From positions 1-64,000 of the forward strand of contig NZ_SJRW01000002.1 of assembly GCF_004352825.1 (NCBI RefSeq): a stretch of 64,000 nt of DNA. Direction: 5' to 3'. Origin of the DNA: Luteimonas arsenica. GTDB lineage: Bacteria > Pseudomonadota > Gammaproteobacteria > Xanthomonadales > Xanthomonadaceae. Below are positions 35,796 through 44,895 of the stretch, in pieces; the stretch's first letter is position 1, and each line of letters starts with the position of its first letter. The translations under genes and the position numbers were made by a program. The notes beneath the pieces are model-generated. The model was not told the origin of the DNA, made no database searches, and was given only the letters and a program-made list of their open reading frames with translations.

Positions 35796-36538
35796 GCGGA
35801 CAGGCCCTCCTCGGTGCCGATCAGTTTGACGAACGCGTCCTCGAGGTTGTCCTCGCCCGACTGCGCGCGCAGTTCATCCGGCGTGCCGTGGGCGCGCACC
35901 TCGCCCCCGGCGATGATCACGATGCGATCGCACAGCGCCGCGACCTCCTGCATGATGTGGCTGCTGAAGATCACGCAATGCCCCTGGGCACGCAACTGCT
36001 GCAGGAAACCGCGCAGGCCGCGGGTGGTCATCACGTCCAGGCCGTTGGTGGGTTCGTCCAGGATCACGTTCCGCGGCGCGTGTACCAGCGCGCGCGCGAT
36101 CGCGGTCTTGGTGCGCTGGCCCTGCGAGAAGCCCTCGGTCTGGCGGTCCAGGAAGTCCTCCATGCCCAGGGTGCGGGACAGCTCGTCGACGCGCGCGGCG
36201 ATGGTGGATTCGTCCAGGCCATGCAGGCGGCCGAAATAGGCGATGTTCTCGCGCGCGGTCAGGCGCTTGTAGACGCCGCGCGCGTCGGGAAGCACGCCGA
36301 GGCTGCGGCGCACGGCGGTGGCGTCACGGGCGACGTCCATGCCGTCCACGCGCACCGAACCGCGGTCCGGCGACATCAGGGTGTAGAGCATGCGCAGGGT
36401 GGTGGTCTTGCCGGCACCGTTGGGGCCCAGCAGGCCGGTGATCTCGCCGTCGCGCGCGGTGAAGCCCACCCCGCGCACCGCGTGCACCGGGCCGGCCTTC
36501 GCCTTGAAGGACTTGTGCAGGTCGTTGACTTCGATCAT
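35792..36538 (-). CDS. ABC exporter ATPase, NatA-like
   Basis: This is a 248-residue ATP-binding subunit. Walker A is 'LLGPNGAGKTTTLRML', the signature is 'GFSQGQRTKTAIARAL' (SQGQ form), Walker B is 'NVILDEPTNGLDV' and the H-loop is 'IFSSHIMQEV'. It is placed between the hydrolase gene (one-base gap) and the permease gene (four-base overlap), so the three form an operon. The ATG at 36538 (MIEVNDLHKSF) gives the family N-terminus. Confidence 0.92.
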   Translation of the reverse strand: MIEVNDLHKSFKAKAGPVHAVRGVGFTARDGEITGLLGPNGAGKTTTLRMLYTLMSPDRGSVRVDGMDVARDATAVRRSLGVLPDARGVYKRLTARENIAYFGRLHGLDESTIAARVDELSRTLGMEDFLDRQTEGFSQGQRTKTAIARALVHAPRNVILDEPTNGLDVMTTRGLRGFLQQLRAQGHCVIFSSHIMQEVAALCDRIVIIAGGEVRAHGTPDELRAQSGEDNLEDAFVKLIGTEEGLSA

Positions 36539-36539
36539 C

Positions 36540-38042
36540 TCAGGGCTCCCATCCGTAGTTGCCGGCGAACGGCGGTGTCGGCGCGAGTCGTTCCAGGCAG
36601 GCGGCATCGAGGCCATCCGCGTCGGCGTTCTCGATGAACTGGGCGAACAGCTTCGGCATGCAGCCAGCGCCGATCACGTTGTGGCCCTGCCCCGGCGCGA
36701 CGAGGTGGCGGCCGCGAGGCAGGTGCGCGACCACTTCGTCGCCGTAGCGGGGCGGGGTGACCGGATCGAACTCGCCGCTGATCGCAAGCACCGGCAGGTC
36801 GCCAGAAAGCGGCTCGCGGAAGCCTTCCGGGCGGGCGGCGGTGGGCCATTCCGCGCACTGGGCCTTGAACACGGCGACCATGTCGTTGCCCAGAACGCTG
36901 CCGTCGTCACCGGGATCGACGGCCATCTCGGCGGCGTCCTCGGTGCACATCACCGACAGCTGCATGCCGTGCGCCATCTGTCCGCCGATCGAGCCCACCA
37001 GCATCCGCGACTGCGCCATCAGCGGCGCGTAGCGGCCTTCCGCCGCCTCGTGCAGGAGCAGGGGCAGGGTGGCCGCGGCCGCGGGCTGGTAGGAGAACAT
37101 GCGCAGCAGCACGGCCAGGTGGCCGAAGGTCGGTTGATCCTCGAGCCATTCGCCATTGGTGGGATCGCGGTACTGCACCGGCGCGAGGTCGCCGCCCTCG
37201 AGCGCCGTGCGCACCGTGGCCAGCTGCCGGGTGGGATCGCCCAGGTTGTCGATGCAGGACGGTTCGGCGCGGCAGCGCTCGAACTGGACGTCCAGCGCCT
37301 GCTCCAGGTTCCTGGCGTGTTCCTGGCCCAGGACCATGGAGTTGGGCACCACGCCGTCGATCACCACGCTGCGGGTGGACTCCGGGAACGTCCGGGCGTA
37401 CTGCTGAGCCACGCGCGTGCCATAGGAAATGCCGACCAGGTTGAGCTGCGGCGCCCCCAGGGCCTTGCGCACCGCCTCGAGGTCGCGTACGTGGTCGGTG
37501 GTCGCATAGCGGCGCAGGTCGCTGTCGGCGGACAGCGCGTCGCGGCAGCGCGCGGCGAACGCACGCATGGCGTCGGGCGACATGTCATCGACGCCGAAGG
37601 CGTTCCCGCCCTCTTCGTCCTCGCAGCGCAGCGGGTGCGAACCGCCGGTGCCGCGGGCATCGACCAGCACCACGTCGCGCCGCCTGAGCACGTCCTCGAA
37701 GGCCTGGGCGACCTGGGGATAGGACTCCAGCGCCGCCTGGCCCGGGCCGCCCGCGATCATGACCACGGGGTCGGGCGCGGCCAGGCCGGAAGAGGGGACG
37801 ATGGCGATGGACAGGGCGATGCGGCGGCCATCGGGCCGGTCGTGGTCCTCGGGCACCTCGAAGCTGGCGCACTGGGCTTCGACTGCGGGCGCCCCGACTG
37901 TGCTCAGCGCACAGGATTCGAAATCGATGGAGCCGAAACGCTGCCCGCCGCCGGGCGCGCTGCCCGTCGGTGCGCAGGCGGCCAGCGCCACCGCCAGCGG
38001 CGCGGCGAACAGGCGGCACAGGGTGGTTCCACGGGATGTCAT
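36540..38042 (-). CDS. Secreted alpha/beta hydrolase (TAP-like / prolyl aminopeptidase family)
   Basis: This 500-residue protein has a lipoprotein signal ('VALAACAPTG', Cys near residue 23). The catalytic domain has an oxyanion segment 'MIAGGPGQAA', nucleophile elbow 'LVGISYGTRVAQQYA' (GxSxG), and C-terminal TAP-like region with Asp ('SGEFDPVTPPRYG') and His ('PGQGHNVIG'). Several Cys pairs fit an envelope location. Members release N-terminal residues (tripeptidyl- or prolyl-aminopeptidase). It is first in the operon with the NatAB-like exporter. Confidence 0.85.
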   Translation of the reverse strand: MTSRGTTLCRLFAAPLAVALAACAPTGSAPGGGQRFGSIDFESCALSTVGAPAVEAQCASFEVPEDHDRPDGRRIALSIAIVPSSGLAAPDPVVMIAGGPGQAALESYPQVAQAFEDVLRRRDVVLVDARGTGGSHPLRCEDEEGGNAFGVDDMSPDAMRAFAARCRDALSADSDLRRYATTDHVRDLEAVRKALGAPQLNLVGISYGTRVAQQYARTFPESTRSVVIDGVVPNSMVLGQEHARNLEQALDVQFERCRAEPSCIDNLGDPTRQLATVRTALEGGDLAPVQYRDPTNGEWLEDQPTFGHLAVLLRMFSYQPAAAATLPLLLHEAAEGRYAPLMAQSRMLVGSIGGQMAHGMQLSVMCTEDAAEMAVDPGDDGSVLGNDMVAVFKAQCAEWPTAARPEGFREPLSGDLPVLAISGEFDPVTPPRYGDEVVAHLPRGRHLVAPGQGHNVIGAGCMPKLFAQFIENADADGLDAACLERLAPTPPFAGNYGWEP

Positions 38043-38157
38043 GGCGCTCCTCGTCTTGGAAGATGGATGGATAGTGGTGACCCCGAAGGATGGCACGGGC
38101 CTTCAGTCATCCAGACGCCGGGCTGCCGACAAGTGTGACCCGGCGGCGCCGAGCCCC

Positions 38158-38934
38158 CTATTTGCTGCTGACGTACTTCTCGCGTCGGATGCGTGGAACC
38201 GGAAGCCCGTGGTCCTTCAGTGCCTCGAAGCAGGCATCGACCATGTCCGGGTTGCCGCAGAGGTAGGCGATGTCGCCCTCGGCCGAGGGCGCGAACTCTG
38301 CCAGGAACTGCTGCACGTAGCCATGGCGCACGTCCGCGTGGTCCTGGGCCGAGCCGGGCGCGGGCAGCTCGCGCGAGAAGCAGGGCACGAAGCGGAAGCC
38401 CGGGTGCGCGTCGGCGAAGGCGCGGAACTCGTCGCCGTACAGCAGTTCCTCGGGGGTGCGCGCGCCGAACAGCAGCACGACCTCGGCGTCGCGCTCGGCC
38501 ATCGCCTGCTCCAGCTGCGGCAGCATCGCCCTGTAGGGGGTGACGCCGGTGCCGGTGCCGATCAGCAGGTAGCGGTGGTTGTCGTCGCGCGGCTGCAGGC
38601 AGAAGCGGCCGAAGGGTCCGCTGGCCTGGATCGTGCCGCCGATGTCGAGGTTCTCGAACAGGGCTGTGGCGGCGCCGCCGGGCACGTAGCTGACCGCGAT
38701 CTCGACCAGTTCGCCGGGTTCCATGGCGTGGTCGTGGAGGGTGGCCAGCGAGTAACTGCGTTTGGCCGCGGTGCCGTCGGCGTACTCGAAATGGACCTGG
38801 ATGAACTGCCCGGGGATGTAGTCCAGCGGCAGGCCGTCATCGCGGCTGAAGGCGAGGTGGGCGACGGTCGGCGCCAGCATCCGGCGCGAGGCGAGCTTCA
38901 GCGGGAACAGTGCGGGCACGATGGAACGGACCAT
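38158..38934 (-). CDS. Ferredoxin/flavodoxin-NADP+ reductase
   Basis: This is a 258-residue FAD/NADPH oxidoreductase. FAD-binding motifs 'YIPGQFIQVHFEY' and 'RSYSLATL' are followed by the NADP-binding half ('LLIGTGTGVTPYRAML', 'VVLLFGARTPEELLYGDEF', 'AYLCGNPDMVDACFEAL') and an aromatic-poor C-terminus 'RREKYVSSK' as in bacterial subclass II FNRs. It provides electrons to or from ferredoxin/flavodoxin. The ATG at 38934 (MVRSIVPALF) is preferred over the upstream in-frame leader. Divergent from the ABC ATPase gene, 71 bases away. Confidence 0.88.
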   Translation of the reverse strand: MVRSIVPALFPLKLASRRMLAPTVAHLAFSRDDGLPLDYIPGQFIQVHFEYADGTAAKRSYSLATLHDHAMEPGELVEIAVSYVPGGAATALFENLDIGGTIQASGPFGRFCLQPRDDNHRYLLIGTGTGVTPYRAMLPQLEQAMAERDAEVVLLFGARTPEELLYGDEFRAFADAHPGFRFVPCFSRELPAPGSAQDHADVRHGYVQQFLAEFAPSAEGDIAYLCGNPDMVDACFEALKDHGLPVPRIRREKYVSSK

Positions 38935-39005
38935 TGCCGGGCCGGAGCCCGCGGGACTTCTATAATACCGCTCCCCCGATCCCCCCCCGCGCCCAGGGAA
39001 ACCCG

Positions 39006-39946
<941 letters not shown>

Positions 39947-39950
<4 letters not shown>

Positions 39951-40753
39951 GCGCCACGCCCGCCACGCCCGGCGATGCCTCCGTGCTGCGCCCCAACCTC
40001 GTCGCCCTGGGCACGATCGCACGTCGCGAGGTGATGCGCATCCTGCGCATCTGGAGCCAGACCCTGGTGCCGCCGGCGATCACGATGACGCTGTACTTCC
40101 TGATCTTCGGCGGCCTGATCGGCAGCCGGATCGGGACCATGGACGGCATCTCCTACATGGACTTCATCGTCCCCGGCCTGGTGATGATGAGCGTGATCCA
40201 GAACAGCTACGGCAACATCTCGTCGAGCTTCTTCGGCGCCAAGTTCGGCCGCCACGTCGAGGAGCTGCTGGTCAGCCCGATGCCGCCCTGGGTGATCCTC
40301 GGCGGCTACGTCGCCGGCGCGGTGCTGCGCGGGCTGATGGTGGGCGTGATCGTGCTCTGCATCGCGATGCTGTTCACCACCGTGCGCATCCCGCATCCCT
40401 GGGTGACGCTGTCGACGGTGCTGCTGGGCGCGACCATCTTCTCGCTGGCCGGCTTCGTCAACGCGGTGTTCGCGAAGAAGTTCGACGATGTGGCGATCGT
40501 CCCGATCTTCATCCTGACCCCGCTGACCTACCTCGGCGGCGTGTTCTATTCGGTCAAGCTGTTGCCGGGCTGGGCGGAAGCGGCAACGCATGCCAATCCG
40601 ATCTTCTACATGGTCAACGCCTTCCGCTACGGCCTGCTCGGGCAGAGCGACGTGCCGCTGTGGGTGGCCTACGCGTTGATGCTGGGCTTCGTGGTCGCGC
40701 TGGGCGTGCTCGGGCTGTGGTTGCTGAAGCGGGGCGTCGGCCTGCGCAGCTGA
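39947..40753 (+). CDS. ABC-2 exporter permease (YadH-like)
   Basis: This 268-residue protein has six transmembrane segments of the ABC-2 type ('PPAITMTLYFLIFGGLIG', 'IVPGLVMMSVIQNSYGN', 'LRGLMVGVIVLCIAMLF', 'LTPLTYLGGVFYSVKLLP'). The 'EELLVSPMPPWVILGGYVAG' loop is the conserved amphipathic coupling motif. It pairs with the preceding ATPase; the substrate is unknown. Confidence 0.9.
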
Positions 40754-40846
40754 GGGTGGTGGGTGTGTGCTTCGTGCGTGGTGCCGCATCCGCCTGGACC
40801 ATGATCATGTAACCTCGCGGCTTCCGTCCCCCATGGAGCAAGAGGA

Positions 40847-42421
40847 ATGCGCGAAGGGAACCTGGCCATCGCCTGTGCGCTGGCGATGATGCTGTCCGCC
40901 TGTGGCGGTACCACCGAGACTGGCGGCGATGCCGCGACCGGCACCCCTGCCGCCAGCGACAATGCCATGCCGACGGCCACGGATGACACCGCGCCGCCGG
41001 TGGATCCGGGCACCCAGGCCGCTGCTGCGACCGCCACCGGAGCGGAACAGCCTGCCTCGGGCCTGCAGGACAGGCGGGGCAATCCGATAGCGATCCTGCC
41101 TTTCGACATCGGGAGCGTTGCGATGAGCAGCGCCTCGCTGGGTGAGCTTCCGTTCTTTTCCCTGCCCGATGGCTACGCCGTCACCAACCGCCCGAACCAG
41201 CGCGCGTTCGCGCGTTTCCCGTTCCGGCTCGGCGACGGCCTGCACTGGGTCGAGGGCGCGAGCTGGGATGGCCGCATCGGCATCGCGCGCGACCAGCGCC
41301 GCGACAAGGAGTATTCGGCGCGCGAGCTGCGCCGCAACCTCGAGGCGGTGCTGGAGCAGGCCGGCGCGCAGAAGGTGTTCGAAGGCTCGCTGGACAACGA
41401 CCTGTACTACGGCCCGCAGCTGGAGGAGGAGATCGGCCAGGGCTTCATCGAAGGCGTGAACATGGGCGGCGACGTGCCGACCACGGTCCACGTGATCCGC
41501 CAGGCCGACCGCAACATCTGGGTGCAGCTGGCCACCGACAGCCGCAGCGCCGGGCTGGTTGTGGTCGAAGAGCGGCCGTTCAAAGCGACCGCACGCTGGA
41601 GCGACGAGCCGCCGTTCCTGTCGCCGCCGGCCGGCTACGGCGGCAACCGGCCGAAGACGCGCGACTTCGACATGTATCCGTTCTGGACCGGCAGCGGCTT
41701 CGAGGAGGTCGAAGGCCGCGTCCACGTCGCCATGGTCAAGGGCGGCGAGCGCGGGACGCATTCGATGCACGAGGTCCGGCGCAACCTCGAGGCGATGATG
41801 GCCGAGGCCGGCGGCACGAAGGTGTTCGAGGGCCGCATTCCGAAAGAGGCTTCCCAACGCTACGACTCCGGCCTGAAGGGTTTCTACAGCGACGGCACCG
41901 GCTTCAGCTGGGACGGCTATGACTCGCTCGTCTACCGCGTCGACCGCTCCGGTGGCCGCCAGGTCTGGGTGCACGCGCGGCTGGAATACCTCGGTGCAGG
42001 CTGGGTGGTGGTCGAGCGCGAGGGCTTCGTGCAGACCGCGGGGCTGCTGCCGGCTTCGGCGATGAAGCAGCAGCTCGACGCCGATGGCCGGGTCGCGATC
42101 CAGGTCAATTTCGCCGTGGACGAGGCCGACATCCTCCCCGATTCCCAGCCGCAGATCGACCAGGTGCTGGCGCTGCTGCGCGAGGATCCGGCGCTGCGGC
42201 TGTCGATCGACGGCCACACCGACAACACCGGCGACGCCACGCACAACCAGCGCCTGTCCGAGGCGCGTGCGAAGAGCGTGGTGGCCGCGCTGACCTCTCA
42301 GGGCATCGAGGCCTCGCGCCTGGAGGCGAAGGGCCACGGCCAGTCGCAGCCGGTCGCCGACAACGACACCGACGAAGGCCGGGCGAAGAACCGCCGCGTC
42401 GAGCTGGTGCGCCTGGGTTGA
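40847..42421 (+). CDS. OmpA-family lipoprotein with duplicated N-terminal domain
   Basis: This is a 524-residue lipoprotein (lipobox 'MLSACGG', Cys near residue 19). A low-complexity linker runs to about residue 85. Two related domains follow, about 100-250 and 254-400; each starts like 'FSLPDGYAVTN'/'LSPPAGYGGNRP' and later has 'RRNLEA...G..KVFEG' (about 164 and 311). They resemble DUF4892-type modules. The C-terminal 110 residues are an OmpA peptidoglycan-binding domain ('QVNFAVDEADILPDSQPQID', 'IDGHTDNTGD', 'LSEARAKSVVAAL', 'AKNRRVELVRL'). It would anchor the outer membrane to peptidoglycan. Confidence 0.85.
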   Translation: MREGNLAIACALAMMLSACGGTTETGGDAATGTPAASDNAMPTATDDTAPPVDPGTQAAAATATGAEQPASGLQDRRGNPIAILPFDIGSVAMSSASLGELPFFSLPDGYAVTNRPNQRAFARFPFRLGDGLHWVEGASWDGRIGIARDQRRDKEYSARELRRNLEAVLEQAGAQKVFEGSLDNDLYYGPQLEEEIGQGFIEGVNMGGDVPTTVHVIRQADRNIWVQLATDSRSAGLVVVEERPFKATARWSDEPPFLSPPAGYGGNRPKTRDFDMYPFWTGSGFEEVEGRVHVAMVKGGERGTHSMHEVRRNLEAMMAEAGGTKVFEGRIPKEASQRYDSGLKGFYSDGTGFSWDGYDSLVYRVDRSGGRQVWVHARLEYLGAGWVVVEREGFVQTAGLLPASAMKQQLDADGRVAIQVNFAVDEADILPDSQPQIDQVLALLREDPALRLSIDGHTDNTGDATHNQRLSEARAKSVVAALTSQGIEASRLEAKGHGQSQPVADNDTDEGRAKNRRVELVRLG

Positions 42422-42472
42422 ACCAGGCCCAGCCCCCCATGTCCGGTTATCCCCCCAGCAGAAGGAACTCCC

Positions 42473-42976
42473 ATGTTTGATGTGAAATCCCCCGTCCGCG
42501 CCGCTCTTGTCGTTGCACTGGCCCTGGCCGTTTCGGCGTGCGGCGGAGAATCCAGCCAGGACGCCGGCGCTCCGGAAGCCGCGGTCCCCTCGGCGCCGGA
42601 CGCCGCGCCTGCAGACGTTTCAGCGGACCCGGCCCTGGCCGGCTCTGCCGAGGCGCCAGGTGCCGCCCAGCCCGGCAACCCGATGGTCGGCCCCATGCCG
42701 GCCCTGGGTGGCGGCATGCAGGCGCTGGCCGAGCACTGCGGCGGCTATTCGGCGGCCGAGCTCGCCGACCTCAAACAGCAGCAGCGGGCGCTGGCGATCC
42801 AGAGCGGCATGAGCGGCGCGAACTTCGACGCCGAGTACACCAAGGGTTACAACGACGCCCTCGCCAAGGTCCGGCAGGGCACGCCGGCGGAGCGCGAAAA
42901 GGCCTGTGCGCAGCTGGAGGCGTTCAAGCAGTTCGGCGAGCAGATGGAACAGCGCGGGGCCATGCCGCAGCGCTGA
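42473..42976 (+). CDS. Small lipoprotein of unknown function
   Basis: This is a 167-residue protein with a lipobox ('LAVSACGGES', Cys near residue 23), an Ala/Pro-rich linker, and a helical C-terminal domain ('YSAAELADLKQQQRALAIQS', 'GYNDALAKV', 'QLEAFKQFGEQM') with two Cys that may pair. I do not recognise a family. It follows the OmpA-type gene by 51 bases and may be co-transcribed. Confidence 0.7.
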   Translation: MFDVKSPVRAALVVALALAVSACGGESSQDAGAPEAAVPSAPDAAPADVSADPALAGSAEAPGAAQPGNPMVGPMPALGGGMQALAEHCGGYSAAELADLKQQQRALAIQSGMSGANFDAEYTKGYNDALAKVRQGTPAEREKACAQLEAFKQFGEQMEQRGAMPQR

Positions 42977-42979
42977 GCA

Positions 42980-43013
42980 ACGTTCCGTCTCCAAGGGCCG
43001 CCGGACGGAACGT
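42980..43013. terminator. Hairpin between the lipoprotein gene and tatD
   Basis: ACGTTCCGTC (42980-42989) pairs with GACGGAACGT (43004-43013) around a 14-base loop. It lies between the convergent lipoprotein and tatD genes and touches the tatD stop codon. No strong T-run. Confidence 0.5.
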
Positions 43014-43804
43014 CAGCCCGGCAGCCTGAAGAACGCCCGCGCGGTGGCCGTGGCATTGTCCGCGGTCACCGCGACGTCCTCGCCGCGGTCGCGGGCGAGT
43101 TCCTCGACGATATGCGGCAGGAACATGGGCTCGTTGCGCCGGTCCTTCGGCATCGGCTTGAGCGTGCGCGGCAGTAGGTAGGGCGCGTCGGTTTCGACCA
43201 TCAGCCGGTTGGCCGGGATGTTGCCCACGATCTCGCGCAGGTGCTGGCCGCGGCGCTCGTCGCAGAGCCAGCCGGTGATGCCGACGTGCCAGTCGCGGTC
43301 GATGCAGTCGAACAGCTCCTCGCGGCTGCCGGTGAAGCAGTGCACCACCGCCGGGCCGATGCGGCCCTCGAAGTCCTTCATGATCGCGAGGAAGTCGGCG
43401 TGGGCGTCGCGCTGGTGCAGGAACAGCGGCTTGCCGGTGTCGGCGGCGATCTCGAGCTGGCGTTCGAAGGCCTTGCGCTGGGCGGGGCGCGGCGAGAAGT
43501 CTCGGAAGTAGTCCAGCCCGGTCTCGCCCACGGCCACGACCTCCGGGTGCGCGTGCAGCGCACGCATCTCGGCATCGCATTCGGCGGTGTACTCGCTGGC
43601 GTGGTGCGGATGCACGCCGGCGGTGGCGAACCATTCGCCGGGCTTCGTGCGCGCCATCTCCAGCGCCAGCGGCGAATGCTCGCGGCTGGCGCCGGTCAGC
43701 ACCGCCTGGACGACGCCGGCTTCGCGCGCGCGCTGCCAGGCGGCCTCGCGGTCGCGGTCGAAGCTGTCGTGGGTGAAGTTCAGTCCGATGTCGATCAACT
43801 GCAT
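43013..43804 (-). CDS. tatD: TatD-family metal-dependent nuclease
   Basis: This is a 263-residue TIM-barrel hydrolase. The N-terminal metal ligands are altered to 'IDIGLNFTHDSF' (TatD proper has N instead of the HxH of YcfH). Later ligands are 'VAVGETGLDYFRDFSPRP' (Glu), 'PLFLHQRDAH' (His), 'VVHCFTG' (His) and 'METDAPYLLPRTL' (Asp). It acts in 3'-5' exonuclease repair/turnover. The ATG at 43804 was chosen; upstream is divergent promoter sequence. Confidence 0.92.
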   Translation of the reverse strand: MQLIDIGLNFTHDSFDRDREAAWQRAREAGVVQAVLTGASREHSPLALEMARTKPGEWFATAGVHPHHASEYTAECDAEMRALHAHPEVVAVGETGLDYFRDFSPRPAQRKAFERQLEIAADTGKPLFLHQRDAHADFLAIMKDFEGRIGPAVVHCFTGSREELFDCIDRDWHVGITGWLCDERRGQHLREIVGNIPANRLMVETDAPYLLPRTLKPMPKDRRNEPMFLPHIVEELARDRGEDVAVTADNATATARAFFRLPG

Positions 43805-43877
43805 GCCGCGGGCGTCCGGGGTCCGGTCAAACCGCGATTGTAGAATGCCGGCTTCGGCCACCGGACGGGAGAGCGCG

Positions 43878-44888
43878 ATGAAGACCGGGTTCGCACGCAT
43901 GTTCGCCGCCATCGCCTGCCTGGCGCTGGCGCCCGCGGCGCTCGCCGCCGACGGGCCCGCCTACGGCGCGCGGCTGGAAGGCTTCGACTACCCGCATCCG
44001 GTGCGCACGTTCGCGTTCGAAACGCAGCGCCGGCCGGTCGAGATGGCCTACATGGACGTGGCGCCCACCGGCGAGCCCAACGGCCGCACCGCACTGCTGC
44101 TGCATGGCAAGAACTTCTGCGCCGCGACCTGGGAAAACACCATCGCCGCGCTGGCACGGGCCGGCTACCGCGTGGTCGCGCCCGACCAGGTCGGCTTCTG
44201 CAAGTCGAGCAAGCCCGACGGCCACCAGTACGCGCTCGCCGGCCTGGCGCACGACACCCGCGCGCTGCTGGCCTCGCTGGGCATCGAGCGCAGCGTCGTC
44301 GTCGGCCACTCCATGGGCGGCATGCTCGCGATCCGCTATGCGCTGATGCATCCCGACGCGGTCGAGCACCTCGCCCTGGTCGGCCCGATCGGCCTGGAGG
44401 ACTGGGCCGCCCTCGGCGTGCCCTACCAGCCCATCGACAAGGTCTACGCCGGTGAGCTGCGCACGGATTACGACAGCATCCGCGCCTACCAGGAAGCGGT
44501 GTACTACGCCGGCCAGTGGCGCCCGGAGTTCGAGCGCTGGGCGCGGATGCAGGCCGGCATGTACGCCGGCCCCGGGCGCGAGACCGTCGCCTGGCACCAG
44601 GCGCTGACCTACGACATGCTCATGGCGCAGCCGGTGGTATACGAGCTGCCGCGGCTGCAGGTGCCGACCACGCTGTTCATCGGTGTGCACGACCGCACCG
44701 CGCTCGGCCGTGCCGCGGCGGTGCCCGAGGTACAGGCGGTGCTCGGCGACTACCGCGCCCTGGGCCGGCGCGCGGCGGCCGAGATTCCAGGCGCCGCGCT
44801 GGTCGAGTACGAGGACCTCGGCCACTCGCCGCACATCCAGGATCCGGAGCGCTTCCAGCGCGACCTGCTGCGCGCGCTGTCGCGCTGA
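43878..44888 (+). CDS. Secreted alpha/beta hydrolase
   Basis: This 336-residue protein has a signal peptide (MKTGFARMFAAIACLALAPA, cleavage after 'ALAA'). An alpha/beta fold follows: 'LLLHGKNFCAATWENTIAAL' (oxyanion HG), 'VVGHSMGGMLAIRYA' nucleophile elbow (GHSMG), Asp in 'FIGVHDRTA', and His in 'EDLGHSPHIQDP'. The substrate is unknown; the His/Gly pattern is of epoxide-hydrolase/haloperoxidase-like enzymes. The ATG at 43878 is preceded by GGGAGAG; a TGTAGAAT extended -10-like element lies near 43839-43846. Confidence 0.88.
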   Translation: MKTGFARMFAAIACLALAPAALAADGPAYGARLEGFDYPHPVRTFAFETQRRPVEMAYMDVAPTGEPNGRTALLLHGKNFCAATWENTIAALARAGYRVVAPDQVGFCKSSKPDGHQYALAGLAHDTRALLASLGIERSVVVGHSMGGMLAIRYALMHPDAVEHLALVGPIGLEDWAALGVPYQPIDKVYAGELRTDYDSIRAYQEAVYYAGQWRPEFERWARMQAGMYAGPGRETVAWHQALTYDMLMAQPVVYELPRLQVPTTLFIGVHDRTALGRAAAVPEVQAVLGDYRALGRRAAAEIPGAALVEYEDLGHSPHIQDPERFQRDLLRALSR

Positions 44889-44895
44889 GGGCGGC

